Assembly (NCBI GenBank): GCA_023384135.1
Contig: JAHDXS010000001.1
Span: forward strand, 434,001 to 498,000
Length of the DNA: 64,000 nucleotides
Direction: 5' to 3'
DNA from: Alphaproteobacteria bacterium
GTDB taxonomy: Bacteria > Pseudomonadota > Alphaproteobacteria > Micavibrionales > Micavibrionaceae
Shown here one piece after another: positions 9,875-19,182 of this stretch (the first letter of the stretch is position 1; each line of letters starts with the position of its first letter). The notes beneath the pieces are model-generated. The model saw only the letters and a list, made by a program, of their open reading frames with translations. It did not search any database and was not told the origin of the DNA. The translations under genes and the position numbers were made by a program.

Positions 9875-11038
9875 ATGATTGATACGCTGATCCTTCATAT
9901 CGGACAAAGCAAGACCGGGACAAGCTCGCTTCAATCCCTGCTGGCCGAAGAACGCAAAACACTAAGCAAGCAGGGCATTCTCTATCCTGATATCTCCTTG
10001 GGCGGGTCGGCGCTCGAACTTCTTGAGCATAATGCCTTCGCTGAATCGCTCTCCGGCATAAAACGCTATCCGCGCTTGGAGCCAGAGGAATGGGCCGGAC
10101 AATTCAAAAAGCAAATGCAGGAGCAAACCTGTCACAGTCTCCTCCTGAGCGCTGAGAGCTTCTTTGGAACGCCGCAAATCTGGGCCGTCGGACCTGCCGA
10201 GGATTTTTTTGCATTACATAAGAAAAAAATTGAGCGTCTGTCAGCGCTGTTGCCCGCGCAAAAAACGCACATAGTGCTGTACCTCAGAAGACAGGACCTC
10301 TGGCTCGAGTCGGCGATCGGCCATATCATCCGCTACGAAGGACTTCTAGGCCAAAAAATCTACGAAAACGACGAACAACTCACATCTCTCCTCGCGCCCC
10401 ACTTGAATTACCTTCGGCTAGTCGATCTGTGGCAGGACACCCTCAAACCCGATAAATTTTCAATCATTCCCTACGAACGCGATGCGCTGGAAAACGGCGA
10501 TACGGGGCAAGATTTTCTGAAGCGCACCGGGTTAGATAAAATCATAGAAGTGAAAGAAAACATCCCCCGAAAACTTGAAAATCAAAGTTTGAGCGCCGAA
10601 TGTCTGATTCTCAAGTCCGCGCTTAACAAAACAAAAAAAACGAAGATGCGCGAACGCTCAATTATCGCCATTGTAAACCGCTTGGATAAACGCGAGGACC
10701 TACCCCGTACGCGCCACACGATCTCCGAGGACCTCAAAGACCGCACCTTCGAAGCACATAGAGCCGATAACCGCCTGCTGGCTCAAAAATTCGGCGGCCC
10801 GACAGGGTCGTTCTTCTCCCTGCCCGAGCACGATCAGGCGCCCAAGCCTGCCCCGGAGAAACCGGATGCCCTTGCTTTGTTTACTGTGCTCCGCGCTTTC
10901 GAGAAGGAGTATTATCGCCCCGGGCGCTTTGCCTCTGAAATTTCCCAATTCTTAAAAGGCTACATCCGCAACGAGCACCCGTTTTTCCACAGCAAGATCA
11001 AGAGGATTGTTAGACCTCTTCTCCGCAAGAGCGCTTGA
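9875..11038 (+). CDS. Sulfotransferase-like protein
   Basis: 387 residues. The N-terminus reads LILHIGQSKTGTSSLQ, which matches the PAPS 5'-phosphosulfate-binding loop of sulfotransferases (KTGTSS), and a second conserved-looking strand VLYLRRQDLWLESA follows near residue 140, comparable to the 3'-phosphate-binding region (RxxxxWxxS). There is no signal peptide, so it should act in the cytoplasm. The likely substrate is a sugar or lipid-linked intermediate, since polysaccharide genes follow. The C-terminal 150 residues do not match a domain I know. PAPS-dependent sulfation is an inference; some proteins with this loop have other or no known activity. It is the first of two adjacent, divergent members. 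Confidence 0.7.
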   Translation: MIDTLILHIGQSKTGTSSLQSLLAEERKTLSKQGILYPDISLGGSALELLEHNAFAESLSGIKRYPRLEPEEWAGQFKKQMQEQTCHSLLLSAESFFGTPQIWAVGPAEDFFALHKKKIERLSALLPAQKTHIVLYLRRQDLWLESAIGHIIRYEGLLGQKIYENDEQLTSLLAPHLNYLRLVDLWQDTLKPDKFSIIPYERDALENGDTGQDFLKRTGLDKIIEVKENIPRKLENQSLSAECLILKSALNKTKKTKMRERSIIAIVNRLDKREDLPRTRHTISEDLKDRTFEAHRADNRLLAQKFGGPTGSFFSLPEHDQAPKPAPEKPDALALFTVLRAFEKEYYRPGRFASEISQFLKGYIRNEHPFFHSKIKRIVRPLLRKSA

Positions 11039-11101
11039 CCCGATGCCGAATTCATGGCCTCCTGAAGCCACAGCATCAAATATGAATAGAGTTTAAGACC
11101 C

Positions 11102-12229
11102 TTGAAGCTCCTATTACACATAGGCACTCATAAGACGGCCACAACGAGCATCCAGCATTTCCTGACTTTAAATCGGGAAATTTTGGCCTCACACGGCTTT
11201 CTATACCCGGAGAACGACGATAGCGCGTATGTTTTTAACTTTCTCGCCTCTCGTATTGCCCTCGGAAAATCTCATGAGACCGCCGACTTTTTAAAAAAAG
11301 CACGGGATAAGGCAACAGAATTAAACTGCCACACTGTCGTAATCAGTGCTGAGTCTTTCTTCGCGATGACGGGGTTTTTTATTGATATCCAAAAACGAGG
11401 ACGCAGCGAAGATTACTGGACACACGAAGCCCGGCTGATCGAAGATTTGAAATCGGCATGCACTGACTTTCAGGACATCACCATCGCCTGCTACCTTCGA
11501 CCGCAAGACGAACTGGCTGCCTCGCTCTATAACCAGCTGGTCAAGAACACGTTCGGGATCACCTCAAGCTACGAAGACTTTCTGACAAAACACAGGGAAA
11601 TATATGATTACCAAGCCCATTTAGACCTATGGGCCAAAATCTTCGGTGAACACTCTATCCGCTTGAAAAACTTCCACGAAGTTAAAGACGATGTCATCGG
11701 AGACTTTTGCCGATCATTCCTCACAGAGTCATGCTTCACGAACGCCAATTTAAAGACATTCGAGGCAAATACCCGTCTCAACCGCGACGTGCTTGAGGTA
11801 AAGCGTTTGTTTAACGCAACCGAACCTGATCCTGCTTTGGCCTATATATCCGCACGCTCATTCCGTAAAATAAACGACCTGTTTCCCGACCAAAAAGGAT
11901 ACCAGATTTTTGCCTTCCAAAAGGTACAGAATGACTTCTTTAATGCCTTTGAACAAGGCAACGCTGTGCTTTCAAAAGACTATGGCCTAAGCCCTCTAAG
12001 GGCCTGGTCTGATTCAGGAGAACCGACATATCCCGGGCTTACAGCCGAAAAAACCGCAGAAATCTACCTGAAATTCTGCGACGATCTCTACGCGCCCCGC
12101 AACAGGTTGGAACTGATCGCCCGCAGGACGGCCAGATGGATTATGGATAAAATGCCGGGCGGGCAGGCGGTTTTAGGGCCCGTGCGAAGGCTTCATAATA
12201 ACCTCCGCCTCCGCACCGCAGGCTGGTAG
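11102..12229 (+). CDS. Sulfotransferase-like protein
   Basis: 375 residues starting with TTG at 11102; no in-frame ATG lies close upstream, and the conserved LLLHIGTHKTATTSIQ motif begins three codons on, so the start cannot be much later. The loop HKTATTS again fits the PAPS-binding loop. The later strand IACYLRPQDELAASLYNQL is the counterpart of RRQDLWLESA in the preceding protein, so both belong to the same family though overall identity is low. It is cytoplasmic as far as can be seen. The gap to the previous gene is 63 bases. Confidence 0.68.
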   Translation: MKLLLHIGTHKTATTSIQHFLTLNREILASHGFLYPENDDSAYVFNFLASRIALGKSHETADFLKKARDKATELNCHTVVISAESFFAMTGFFIDIQKRGRSEDYWTHEARLIEDLKSACTDFQDITIACYLRPQDELAASLYNQLVKNTFGITSSYEDFLTKHREIYDYQAHLDLWAKIFGEHSIRLKNFHEVKDDVIGDFCRSFLTESCFTNANLKTFEANTRLNRDVLEVKRLFNATEPDPALAYISARSFRKINDLFPDQKGYQIFAFQKVQNDFFNAFEQGNAVLSKDYGLSPLRAWSDSGEPTYPGLTAEKTAEIYLKFCDDLYAPRNRLELIARRTARWIMDKMPGGQAVLGPVRRLHNNLRLRTAGW

Positions 12230-12298
12230 GCCTTGTTTTTACCCCGATAATGCTTCATGCTTCGCGCAATCGGCCTTTTGTCAAAAGGAAACAGGCAC

Positions 12299-13018
12299 AT
12301 GGGCTACTCTCTTTTTGAAGTTATAACGCTCCGCAAGGATGTCAGAAAGACGCTTCTCGCTCTCTTTGACAAATACCTGACCCCTGATATGCAGGTCTAC
12401 GATATCGGGTGCGGAGATAAACCCTTCGGGCCCGCTCTTAAAGATCGTGTAAAAGACCACATCGGAGTGGATATTGAAGACGGATTCTATGATTCCGGGC
12501 ACATCGACATGATCGGCAGTGCCTACGAAGTACCGATTGAAAGCGGCAAGGCCGATGCGGTGATTTCATCCCAGGTGATCGAACATCTAGACCGTCCTCA
12601 AGACGCTGTGAAAGAAACTGCGCGCGTTCTCAGGCCGGGCGGCATTTTTCTTATCTCCTTTCCTTTTCTCTATCCAATTCACGCCGAGCCGCACGACTAC
12701 ACGCGCTTTACGGAATATTCGATGCGCAAAATGCTGACTGACAATGGTCTGCAAGTTGCCGAAATGCACCGCATCGGCGGATTCTGGTATATCGCCGGAA
12801 TGTACCTGCATATGTACCTCAAAACTTTCGACCGCGGCCCCTTGAAAAAGATCAAAATAATCCCGGCTATTTCATGGATTCTGCTCTGGATCATAACGCA
12901 AGTGCATAAACTCGAAGGAGCGGTGATGAAAGCGGCCGGAAAAAACCCTGAGGAACTCAGAAAAAAATGGACGGTCAACTACATCTACGTTGCTAAAAAA
13001 GAGGTTCAAGTGCAATGA
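12299..13018 (+). CDS. Class I SAM-dependent methyltransferase
   Basis: 239 residues from the ATG at 12299, preceded by AAGGA at suitable distance; an earlier ATG (12257) in frame has no such site. SAM-binding motif I is YDIGCGDKPFG, motif II is the acidic IGVDIEDG, and motifs further on include VISSQVIEHLDRPQDAVKE and VLRPGGIFLISFPFLYP, typical of the Methyltransf_11/25 group. The position among glycosyltransferases suggests methylation of a sugar or lipid intermediate. The stop overlaps the next start as ATGA. Confidence 0.82.
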   Translation: MGYSLFEVITLRKDVRKTLLALFDKYLTPDMQVYDIGCGDKPFGPALKDRVKDHIGVDIEDGFYDSGHIDMIGSAYEVPIESGKADAVISSQVIEHLDRPQDAVKETARVLRPGGIFLISFPFLYPIHAEPHDYTRFTEYSMRKMLTDNGLQVAEMHRIGGFWYIAGMYLHMYLKTFDRGPLKKIKIIPAISWILLWIITQVHKLEGAVMKAAGKNPEELRKKWTVNYIYVAKKEVQVQ

Positions 13019-13794
13019 GCCTCTCAAAGCGCCTCGACAGTTTTCTAGACAACGTAAACTGGCTGTCCAAAATTACAGGCGGAAAGTACGAGGCCGCACG
13101 TTACATAATCAAATCAAAATTTAAACCGGGCCTCCCCGGCCAAGGAAATTTCGCTCATCTGCCGATCACCTTCCGCAAGCAAGATATGTCCGCGCTGCGC
13201 GAAGTCCTGATCGACGCCGAATACGCCTTTCTTAAGCCTTACATAGCCACAAGCCAGCCCATATGTATACTGGATGCGGGCGCACATATCGGCACGTTTG
13301 CACTCTGGTGCCTCTCCCAAAACGCTGAGGCCGAAATATACAGCGTCGAGGCGGACCCGAATACTTTCGCAGTCCTTAAAAAGAACATACAGCCGGCAGC
13401 GCATTACGGCCACGCTTGGCGAGCGGTCAACCGCGCGGCCTGGAAAGAGGAAGCCGCGTTAAAATTCTCGGTTGCGGGCGACAGCATGAGCCATAAGGTC
13501 TCGGATAAAGGCACGATCAAAGTTCTGGGTGCAAATCTTGAAAAGTTTTTTGAGCTAAGCAAATTCGAGCGCATAGGGCTATTGAAGGTCGATATCGAGG
13601 GAGCCGAAGAGGCTTTTCTGACAGCGCAACCAGAACTGCTGAATAAGGTGGATATGGTCGTCATTGAGATCCACCCAAAGCTCTGTAACGAACGGACGAT
13701 ACGGTCCCTACTTGCCGAGCATTTTCAGGTCGTTGAGGATATAAAGGGCCGAAAATCCTCCAAACCTTTGCTGTTTTGCCGGAAATACGTTTAA
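13015..13794 (+). CDS. FkbM family SAM-dependent methyltransferase
   Basis: 259 residues. The FkbM-type pattern is present: ILDAGAHIGTFALWCL as SAM motif I, YSVEADPNTFAVLKKNI as the ribose-binding strand, and LLKVDIEGAEEAFL, the most characteristic FkbM segment. FkbM-type enzymes usually O-methylate sugars or polyketides; in polysaccharide clusters they cap or decorate glycans. It overlaps the previous methyltransferase by 4 bases and shares one base with the flippase start (TAATG). Confidence 0.87.
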   Translation: MSLSKRLDSFLDNVNWLSKITGGKYEAARYIIKSKFKPGLPGQGNFAHLPITFRKQDMSALREVLIDAEYAFLKPYIATSQPICILDAGAHIGTFALWCLSQNAEAEIYSVEADPNTFAVLKKNIQPAAHYGHAWRAVNRAAWKEEAALKFSVAGDSMSHKVSDKGTIKVLGANLEKFFELSKFERIGLLKVDIEGAEEAFLTAQPELLNKVDMVVIEIHPKLCNERTIRSLLAEHFQVVEDIKGRKSSKPLLFCRKYV

Positions 13795-15047
13795 TGCAGC
13801 CTGAAAATAAAAAAGGGGTAATGAACGCTTTGCTGGCGCTCGAGAACAGGCGCAGCATAACTGGCATAGCGCTTTTGACATCCCAACGCGTATTCCAGAA
13901 ATCCTTTGGTCTTGTCTCAACCTACTTTCTTGTCCGTGCGCTCACACAGGACGAATTCGGCATGTACAGCTTTGTGATAGGCGTTGCCAGTACGATGACG
14001 ATTTTCGGTTTCGGCGGTCTTAAAAACGCAATCATGCAATCCGTAGCGCGAGGCCATAGGGGCACATACCGCAAGGCCGTACCTTTGGCATTTTCGGGCT
14101 GCATGATTGGAAGCTTTCTAATACTGGGCTTGGCCTACTGGTTCTTTAAAGGCCACGATTTCGCACTAGCAAGTGCGCTGATTATTGCCGCACTTTGCTT
14201 GCCCTTTTATGAAGGGTTATCCCAATGGCGCAACATCAAGATCGGCGAAGAGCGTTTCGCAGCTTTCTTCAAACAGGAAACACTATGGCAATTCACGATG
14301 CATGCCACTATGGTCGCGGTGGCGCTTCTTTACCCGCATAATATCGCCCTACCCGTTTTAGTCTTTCTGGGCGTCCCAGCCATTCTGAATACAATTTTTA
14401 CAGTCAAGGACCTGCGCTCGATCAAACCCGAAGAGACAGACGAACCGCAAAGCATTTCGTATGGTCTGCGAACGTCATTTTATGCCGCCTTCAACACTAT
14501 TGCGGTCAACGCGGACAAACTGTTCCTCTTTGCTTTCATGTCACCGACCGCAACAGCCGTCTTTGTCGCGGCGGAACGCATCCCCGAGGTCTTGCGCAAT
14601 ATCGTGCAGGACGCGATTGCGGCCTACGCCCCGCGCTTTGCTCGCGAGCAAGCGTATACAAAGGAACTCGATAAAGCCCTCAGAGTGGTGGCGCTTGTGA
14701 TCGGACTAAGCGTTTTCGTGTTCGCCTTTACGCTTCTGCCGTTCGTCTTGACCTTCATTTTCGGTGAGATTTACGCGGAATCCATACCTTATGCGCAGGC
14801 GCTGTGCCTGTCCGTGGCGATTGGGAACGCCTCGAATATCCGTTTCCGCTACATAAGATCAAAGCTGGATACGGTAAACTTCGCAAAAATTACAATTCTA
14901 ACCTCCCTGCTCAGACTGTTAATGTCGGCTATACTGATACCCTTCTACGGTATAGCCGGAGCCGTAGCCTCTGCCTTTGCCTATCGCGTTATCATGACAC
15001 TGACGGTAGACTGGGTTATAAAGACAAAATACTTAAAAGCTGAATAA
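13794..15047 (+). CDS. Wzx-like polysaccharide flippase
   Basis: 417 residues from the ATG that overlaps the FkbM stop (TAATG); another ATG nine codons on follows AAAGGGG and is also possible. About twelve hydrophobic segments run along the protein, and the region FGLVSTYFLVRALTQDEFGMYSFV is typical of the first helices of Wzx / polysaccharide-synthesis (MOP superfamily) transporters, as is the late FGEIYAESIPYAQALCLSVAIG. It should flip lipid-linked repeat units across the inner membrane. No Wzy polymerase or initiating phosphosugar transferase is seen in this cluster, so those must be encoded elsewhere. Confidence 0.85.
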   Translation: MQPENKKGVMNALLALENRRSITGIALLTSQRVFQKSFGLVSTYFLVRALTQDEFGMYSFVIGVASTMTIFGFGGLKNAIMQSVARGHRGTYRKAVPLAFSGCMIGSFLILGLAYWFFKGHDFALASALIIAALCLPFYEGLSQWRNIKIGEERFAAFFKQETLWQFTMHATMVAVALLYPHNIALPVLVFLGVPAILNTIFTVKDLRSIKPEETDEPQSISYGLRTSFYAAFNTIAVNADKLFLFAFMSPTATAVFVAAERIPEVLRNIVQDAIAAYAPRFAREQAYTKELDKALRVVALVIGLSVFVFAFTLLPFVLTFIFGEIYAESIPYAQALCLSVAIGNASNIRFRYIRSKLDTVNFAKITILTSLLRLLMSAILIPFYGIAGAVASAFAYRVIMTLTVDWVIKTKYLKAE

Positions 15048-15052
15048 CCTTG

Positions 15053-16033
15053 ATGGACCAGAACACTGCCATCCTGCCACTCATTACAATTGGTCTAACG
15101 GCCTATAACGCCGAAGACACAATCGAAAGCGCTGTTCACTCGGCCCTGGCCCAAACATGGAAACCCTTGGAGATCATAGCTGTTAACGACTGCTCAACTG
15201 ACCGTACCGGGGAGCTTCTCGATACGCTGGCGCAGAAACACCCCGAATTAAGAATTTTTCATCATCCCGAAAACAAAGGCGTAGCCGCCGCCCGAAACAC
15301 GATTATTCATAACGCTAAAGGGATTTTTTTGGCTTTTTTTGATGACGATGATCAAAGCGAACCACGACGCCTTGAAAAGCAATATATAAGGATCGTCTCT
15401 TACGAGGAAAAATACGCGGGTCAAAGCGAAGTCATATGCCACTCCGCACGGTTACAAACTTACCCGGGCGGACGTGAGCACTATGAAATCACTGCAGGCT
15501 GCAACGAAGAAGGCATCTCCCCGCGCGGAGAGGCGATGGCAAAACGGATACTGTACGGGTTGCCTGTCGAAAACGGGTTTGGCTCTATGGCGACATGCGC
15601 TCAAATGGCGCGCCTCAAAGCCTATCAGGCCTTAAACGGTTTCGACGAAAACTTTCGTCGTTGCGAGGATACGGAATTCAACGTGCGTTTTGCCCTTAAT
15701 GGTGGTCACTTTGTAGGAATCGCCGAACCTCTGGTCAGACAAACGATGACCATAGGCAGCGAAAAAACACTGAGCGAAGAAGAAACTTACCATCGCAACA
15801 TAATAATCAAACACGCAATTTTTATTCGTAACAGCGGAGTCTCCCCCCTATTCTGCGCACGTTGGCTAGAAGCCAAGCACGAATATCTCAGAGGAAGGAA
15901 AATAAGCTTCCTGCTGAAAATATCCCGCCTGCTATTCAAATATCCCCGGCTAAGCTACAAGCGTGTAAAATGGGCATGGCCCAATCGCAAATTTAATCAG
16001 CAAGCGCAAGCGTTCTACAGGACCTTTTCATGA
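15053..16033 (+). CDS. Glycosyltransferase family 2
   Basis: 326 residues from the ATG at 15053 (a TTG one codon earlier is less likely). GT-A fold signature: ITIGLTAYNAEDTIESAVHSALAQTW, then IIAVNDCSTDRT with the first Asp, and AFFDDDDQSEPRRLEKQ with the DxD-type metal site. A later GFDENFRRCEDTEFNVRF carries the ED motif near the catalytic base. A cytoplasmic inverting enzyme is expected. It is 60 percent or so similar in layout to the N-terminal half of the following fusion protein, which suggests a duplication, and overlaps it by 4 bases. Confidence 0.9.
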   Translation: MDQNTAILPLITIGLTAYNAEDTIESAVHSALAQTWKPLEIIAVNDCSTDRTGELLDTLAQKHPELRIFHHPENKGVAAARNTIIHNAKGIFLAFFDDDDQSEPRRLEKQYIRIVSYEEKYAGQSEVICHSARLQTYPGGREHYEITAGCNEEGISPRGEAMAKRILYGLPVENGFGSMATCAQMARLKAYQALNGFDENFRRCEDTEFNVRFALNGGHFVGIAEPLVRQTMTIGSEKTLSEEETYHRNIIIKHAIFIRNSGVSPLFCARWLEAKHEYLRGRKISFLLKISRLLFKYPRLSYKRVKWAWPNRKFNQQAQAFYRTFS

Positions 16034-18093
16034 CTGGTCCGCTTATCACTATCGGCATAACCGCCTTTAACGCGCAAGAGACGATCGCTCGGGCGATAGA
16101 CAGTGCCCATTCACAAGGATGGAGCAATAAAGAAATTCTCGTAGTTGACGATTACTCGTCTGACAAAACAGCCGAAATCGCTCAGCAAAAACTTAAAACA
16201 ATTCTTTCCGCAAGGTTGATTAAACATACACAAAACACAGGCGCCGCCGGAGCAAGAAATACAATCCTTAAAGAAGCAAAGGGCGACTTTATCGCCTTCT
16301 TCGACGACGACGACGAAAGCCTGCCCTCACGCATTGAAACACAATACAAAAAAATAATCACAACTGAAGAAGAGACCAAATCACCGCTCGTACTCTGCTA
16401 TGCCTCCGGCGAACGCCTATACCCAAACGGATACAAAAAATCTCTGGAAGCGATCGGCTCACATGGCCCAACACCTCTAGGATCAGGGTTAGCCGACCGA
16501 ATCCTTTTTTTTGGAGGGCCGTCAGAATGGTTTTATGGCTCAGGAACACCAACGTGCTCGCTCATGGCAAGAAAAGCCGTGTTTGAACGTATAGGGGGTT
16601 TTGATGAATCGTTCCGGCGCGTTGAGGATCTGGATTTTGCCGTGCGCTGCGCCTTAGAAAACGCCTACTTCGTCGGGTGCCCGGAAAAACTTTTTATCCA
16701 GTACGCCACGGAATCCACAGACAAAAGCTATGAAAAAAACTTGCAGGCCGAACTCAAACTGGTTGAAAAGAATAAAAAATACCTCGAAAGTAAAAGCCGT
16801 TATATTTACGCTCGGGAGTGGCCCAAAATACGGGCAAGCCACTTCAAAAAGGATTACCTGTCCTTCATTCTAACTCTCGGAAAACTCTGGGTTAAACACC
16901 CGGTAGCAGTTTCACGCCATTTAATTGCAACCGGTCCCGCCCGGCTGCGGCACGAACGAAAAATGAACCAGAGGAGCCAAGAGGACTCACTGCACATCCT
17001 CGTCTGCTGCCGCGCAATCCATAATATGGCCGGGGGCGTTGAACGTATGGCCAGTGCGCTAATGAACGAAATGGTCGTCAGAGGGCATAAAGTAAGCCTG
17101 ATGACACTCGACGCTGAAGACGCACAATCTTTCTACCCGCTCAACCCGTCAATAGAGTGGCATAAAATCAACATCGGCAATCCGATAAAAAAAGCGACCT
17201 TGAAAGAAAAAATCCGGCGCGCCTTGAAAGTCCGAAAAATTGTAGGCCAAGCCAAACCCGATATTATGATCGGATTTCAAGACGGCCCCTACCTCAGCAC
17301 CCGCGTCTACACTTTGGGTATGGGCCACCCGATCATTCTTGCCGAGCGGAATGCTCCGACCCGCTACGATTTCATCAACTCCGGCAAATATCGCTATTGG
17401 ATATACCAGACCTTCCGCTTCGCAAAGGCGATAACGATTCAGTGCGAAAGCTATAGGAAACACTATCCTACCTATCTCCATAAAAGAATCGTGACGATCC
17501 CGAATCCGGTATTTCCTGCCGACCCCAAAAATCTGAACCGCCCTAAAACGCGCAAAATTCTTCTCTCGATTGGCCGCCTCGAATATCAAAAAAATTACCC
17601 TGTCCTGCTCCGCGCTTTTTCAAAAATCTCGGCGAATTTCCCTGATTGGACCCTGCGGATCATCGGAGAAGGCGCCGACAGAGATACCTTGGAAACGCTG
17701 GGCAGAGAGCTAAAAATCAAGAGCCGACTGGAAATGCCCGGTACCACGAACGACCCCGGGGCGGAATACGCTGCCGCAAGCCTGTTTGTTCTGCCCTCTC
17801 TTTGGGAGGGATTCCCGAATGTGATGGCCGAAGCTATGGCCCACGGCATCCCTTGCACAGGTTTCGAAGGATGTGCAGGTGTCAGCGATCTGATACAGAG
17901 CGGATACAACGGGGAATTGGCAAAAGGTCACAATGACGCAGGCGCACTGGCACAAACGCTTGAAAACCTCATGAAGGAACCAGGTACGCTTGATACCATG
18001 GGTAAAAACGCGACGGACAGCATAAAAAAATACGCTCCTGCACAGATATACGATCTCTGGGAAAATTTATTCCGGGATACGGCCCGCCGATGA
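16030..18093 (+). CDS. Fused glycosyltransferase: GT2 N-terminal, GT4 C-terminal
   Basis: 687 residues with two complete catalytic units. Residues 1 to about 315 are a GT2 domain (ITIGITAFNAQETIARAID, ILVVDDYSSDKT, AFFDDDDESLPSRIE, FDESFRRVEDLDFAVR). From about residue 325 a GT-B domain of family 4 begins (ILVCCRAIHNMAGGVERMAS) and ends with the usual nucleotide-sugar binding part: ILLSIGRLEYQKNYPVLL, then SLFVLPSLWEGFPNVMAEAMAHG with the EX7E-type glutamates. It could add two successive sugars. The boundary contains no stop and no frameshift, so this is one gene. It overlaps its neighbours by 4 bases on both sides. Confidence 0.9.
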   Translation: MTGPLITIGITAFNAQETIARAIDSAHSQGWSNKEILVVDDYSSDKTAEIAQQKLKTILSARLIKHTQNTGAAGARNTILKEAKGDFIAFFDDDDESLPSRIETQYKKIITTEEETKSPLVLCYASGERLYPNGYKKSLEAIGSHGPTPLGSGLADRILFFGGPSEWFYGSGTPTCSLMARKAVFERIGGFDESFRRVEDLDFAVRCALENAYFVGCPEKLFIQYATESTDKSYEKNLQAELKLVEKNKKYLESKSRYIYAREWPKIRASHFKKDYLSFILTLGKLWVKHPVAVSRHLIATGPARLRHERKMNQRSQEDSLHILVCCRAIHNMAGGVERMASALMNEMVVRGHKVSLMTLDAEDAQSFYPLNPSIEWHKINIGNPIKKATLKEKIRRALKVRKIVGQAKPDIMIGFQDGPYLSTRVYTLGMGHPIILAERNAPTRYDFINSGKYRYWIYQTFRFAKAITIQCESYRKHYPTYLHKRIVTIPNPVFPADPKNLNRPKTRKILLSIGRLEYQKNYPVLLRAFSKISANFPDWTLRIIGEGADRDTLETLGRELKIKSRLEMPGTTNDPGAEYAAASLFVLPSLWEGFPNVMAEAMAHGIPCTGFEGCAGVSDLIQSGYNGELAKGHNDAGALAQTLENLMKEPGTLDTMGKNATDSIKKYAPAQIYDLWENLFRDTARR

Positions 18094-19181
18094 AAATCCT
18101 CTTTGCAATCAAAACCCTGAACCATAGCCATGGCGGCGCCGAGCGCGTCCTCACGGACATATCAGGCGCATTAGCCGGACGTGGGCATGATGTAACCATT
18201 CTCACCTTCGATCCCCCCGGCGAAAGGTCTTTCTACCCTCTGTCAGAAAAAGTCCGCAGGCTTGATCTTGCCATCGGCAATGTGGAGCGGCCTTCACAGG
18301 TTTTAGAAATTCTCACGCGCATAAAAGCCATGCGAAAAGCCGTAAAATCAGAAAACCCTGAAATCGTCGTGGCCTTCATGCACAGCACGTTTATCCCGGC
18401 ATCTGTCGGCCTGCTGGGCTGCGGAATTCCCTTGATCGCAAGCGAACACATCGTGCCGGATCATTACCGTACGCGCCTCATGGAATACGCCCTGTTCCTT
18501 GCCGCGTCTTTTTTTATAAAAAAAATCACGGTCGTGACGGAGAATGTCCTCAAAACATACCACCCCCTTCTAAGGCGCAAAATGGAGGTCATGCCCAACC
18601 CAATCCGTCTGCCCAGCGGAAATAAAGCTGCAACCTCCCGAGAAAAACTTATCCTCAATGTCGGCCGCCTCGACCCGCAGAAAGATCAGGAAACCCTGAT
18701 CCGCGCTTTTGCTCGGCTTGCACCCCATTTCCCGCAGTGGAACCTGCGGATCGTAGGCGAGGGTAATCTCCGAATACATCTTGAAAATCTGGTGATGGAA
18801 TTGAATTTAAAGGATCGCATCGCGCTTCCCGGCCTAAGCCAGAATATTGACGGCGAGTACGAAAGGGCAGAAATTTTTGTCATGTCCTCGCTTTATGAAT
18901 CATTTGGGCTCGCGACAGCGGAAGCCATGGCACACGGTCTCCCTGTCATAGGCTATACCAATTGCCCAGGAACCAACGAGATAATTAAGGACGGAATTAA
19001 TGGTTTCCTGATCGACCCAAAGGACCGGGTGTCTAGCCTCGAAGCTGCGCTTATAGCATTGATAAAAAACGAGAAAATTAGGAGAAAACTTGGCGAGGGC
19101 GGCAGAGAAAGCCTGCGTACTTATACCCTTGAAAACGTAACAACGCTATGGGAAAACCTGCTGCTCAAAAATTTGAAGTAA
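18090..19181 (+). CDS. Glycosyltransferase family 4
   Basis: 363 residues, GT-B fold. N-terminal acceptor part starts AIKTLNHSHGGAERVL; the C-terminal donor part has LILNVGRLDPQKDQETLIRAF, then IFVMSSLYESFGLATAEAMAHGLPVIG with the conserved glutamates of the EX7E motif. It is clearly related to the GT4 half of the preceding fusion (shared GGxERxxS/T, RSFYPL/QSFYPL and IGN-type segments), so the two probably came from duplication. It is the last gene of the cluster, and ends two bases before the convergent icd gene. Confidence 0.92.
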   Translation: MKILFAIKTLNHSHGGAERVLTDISGALAGRGHDVTILTFDPPGERSFYPLSEKVRRLDLAIGNVERPSQVLEILTRIKAMRKAVKSENPEIVVAFMHSTFIPASVGLLGCGIPLIASEHIVPDHYRTRLMEYALFLAASFFIKKITVVTENVLKTYHPLLRRKMEVMPNPIRLPSGNKAATSREKLILNVGRLDPQKDQETLIRAFARLAPHFPQWNLRIVGEGNLRIHLENLVMELNLKDRIALPGLSQNIDGEYERAEIFVMSSLYESFGLATAEAMAHGLPVIGYTNCPGTNEIIKDGINGFLIDPKDRVSSLEAALIALIKNEKIRRKLGEGGRESLRTYTLENVTTLWENLLLKNLK

Positions 19182-19182
19182 C

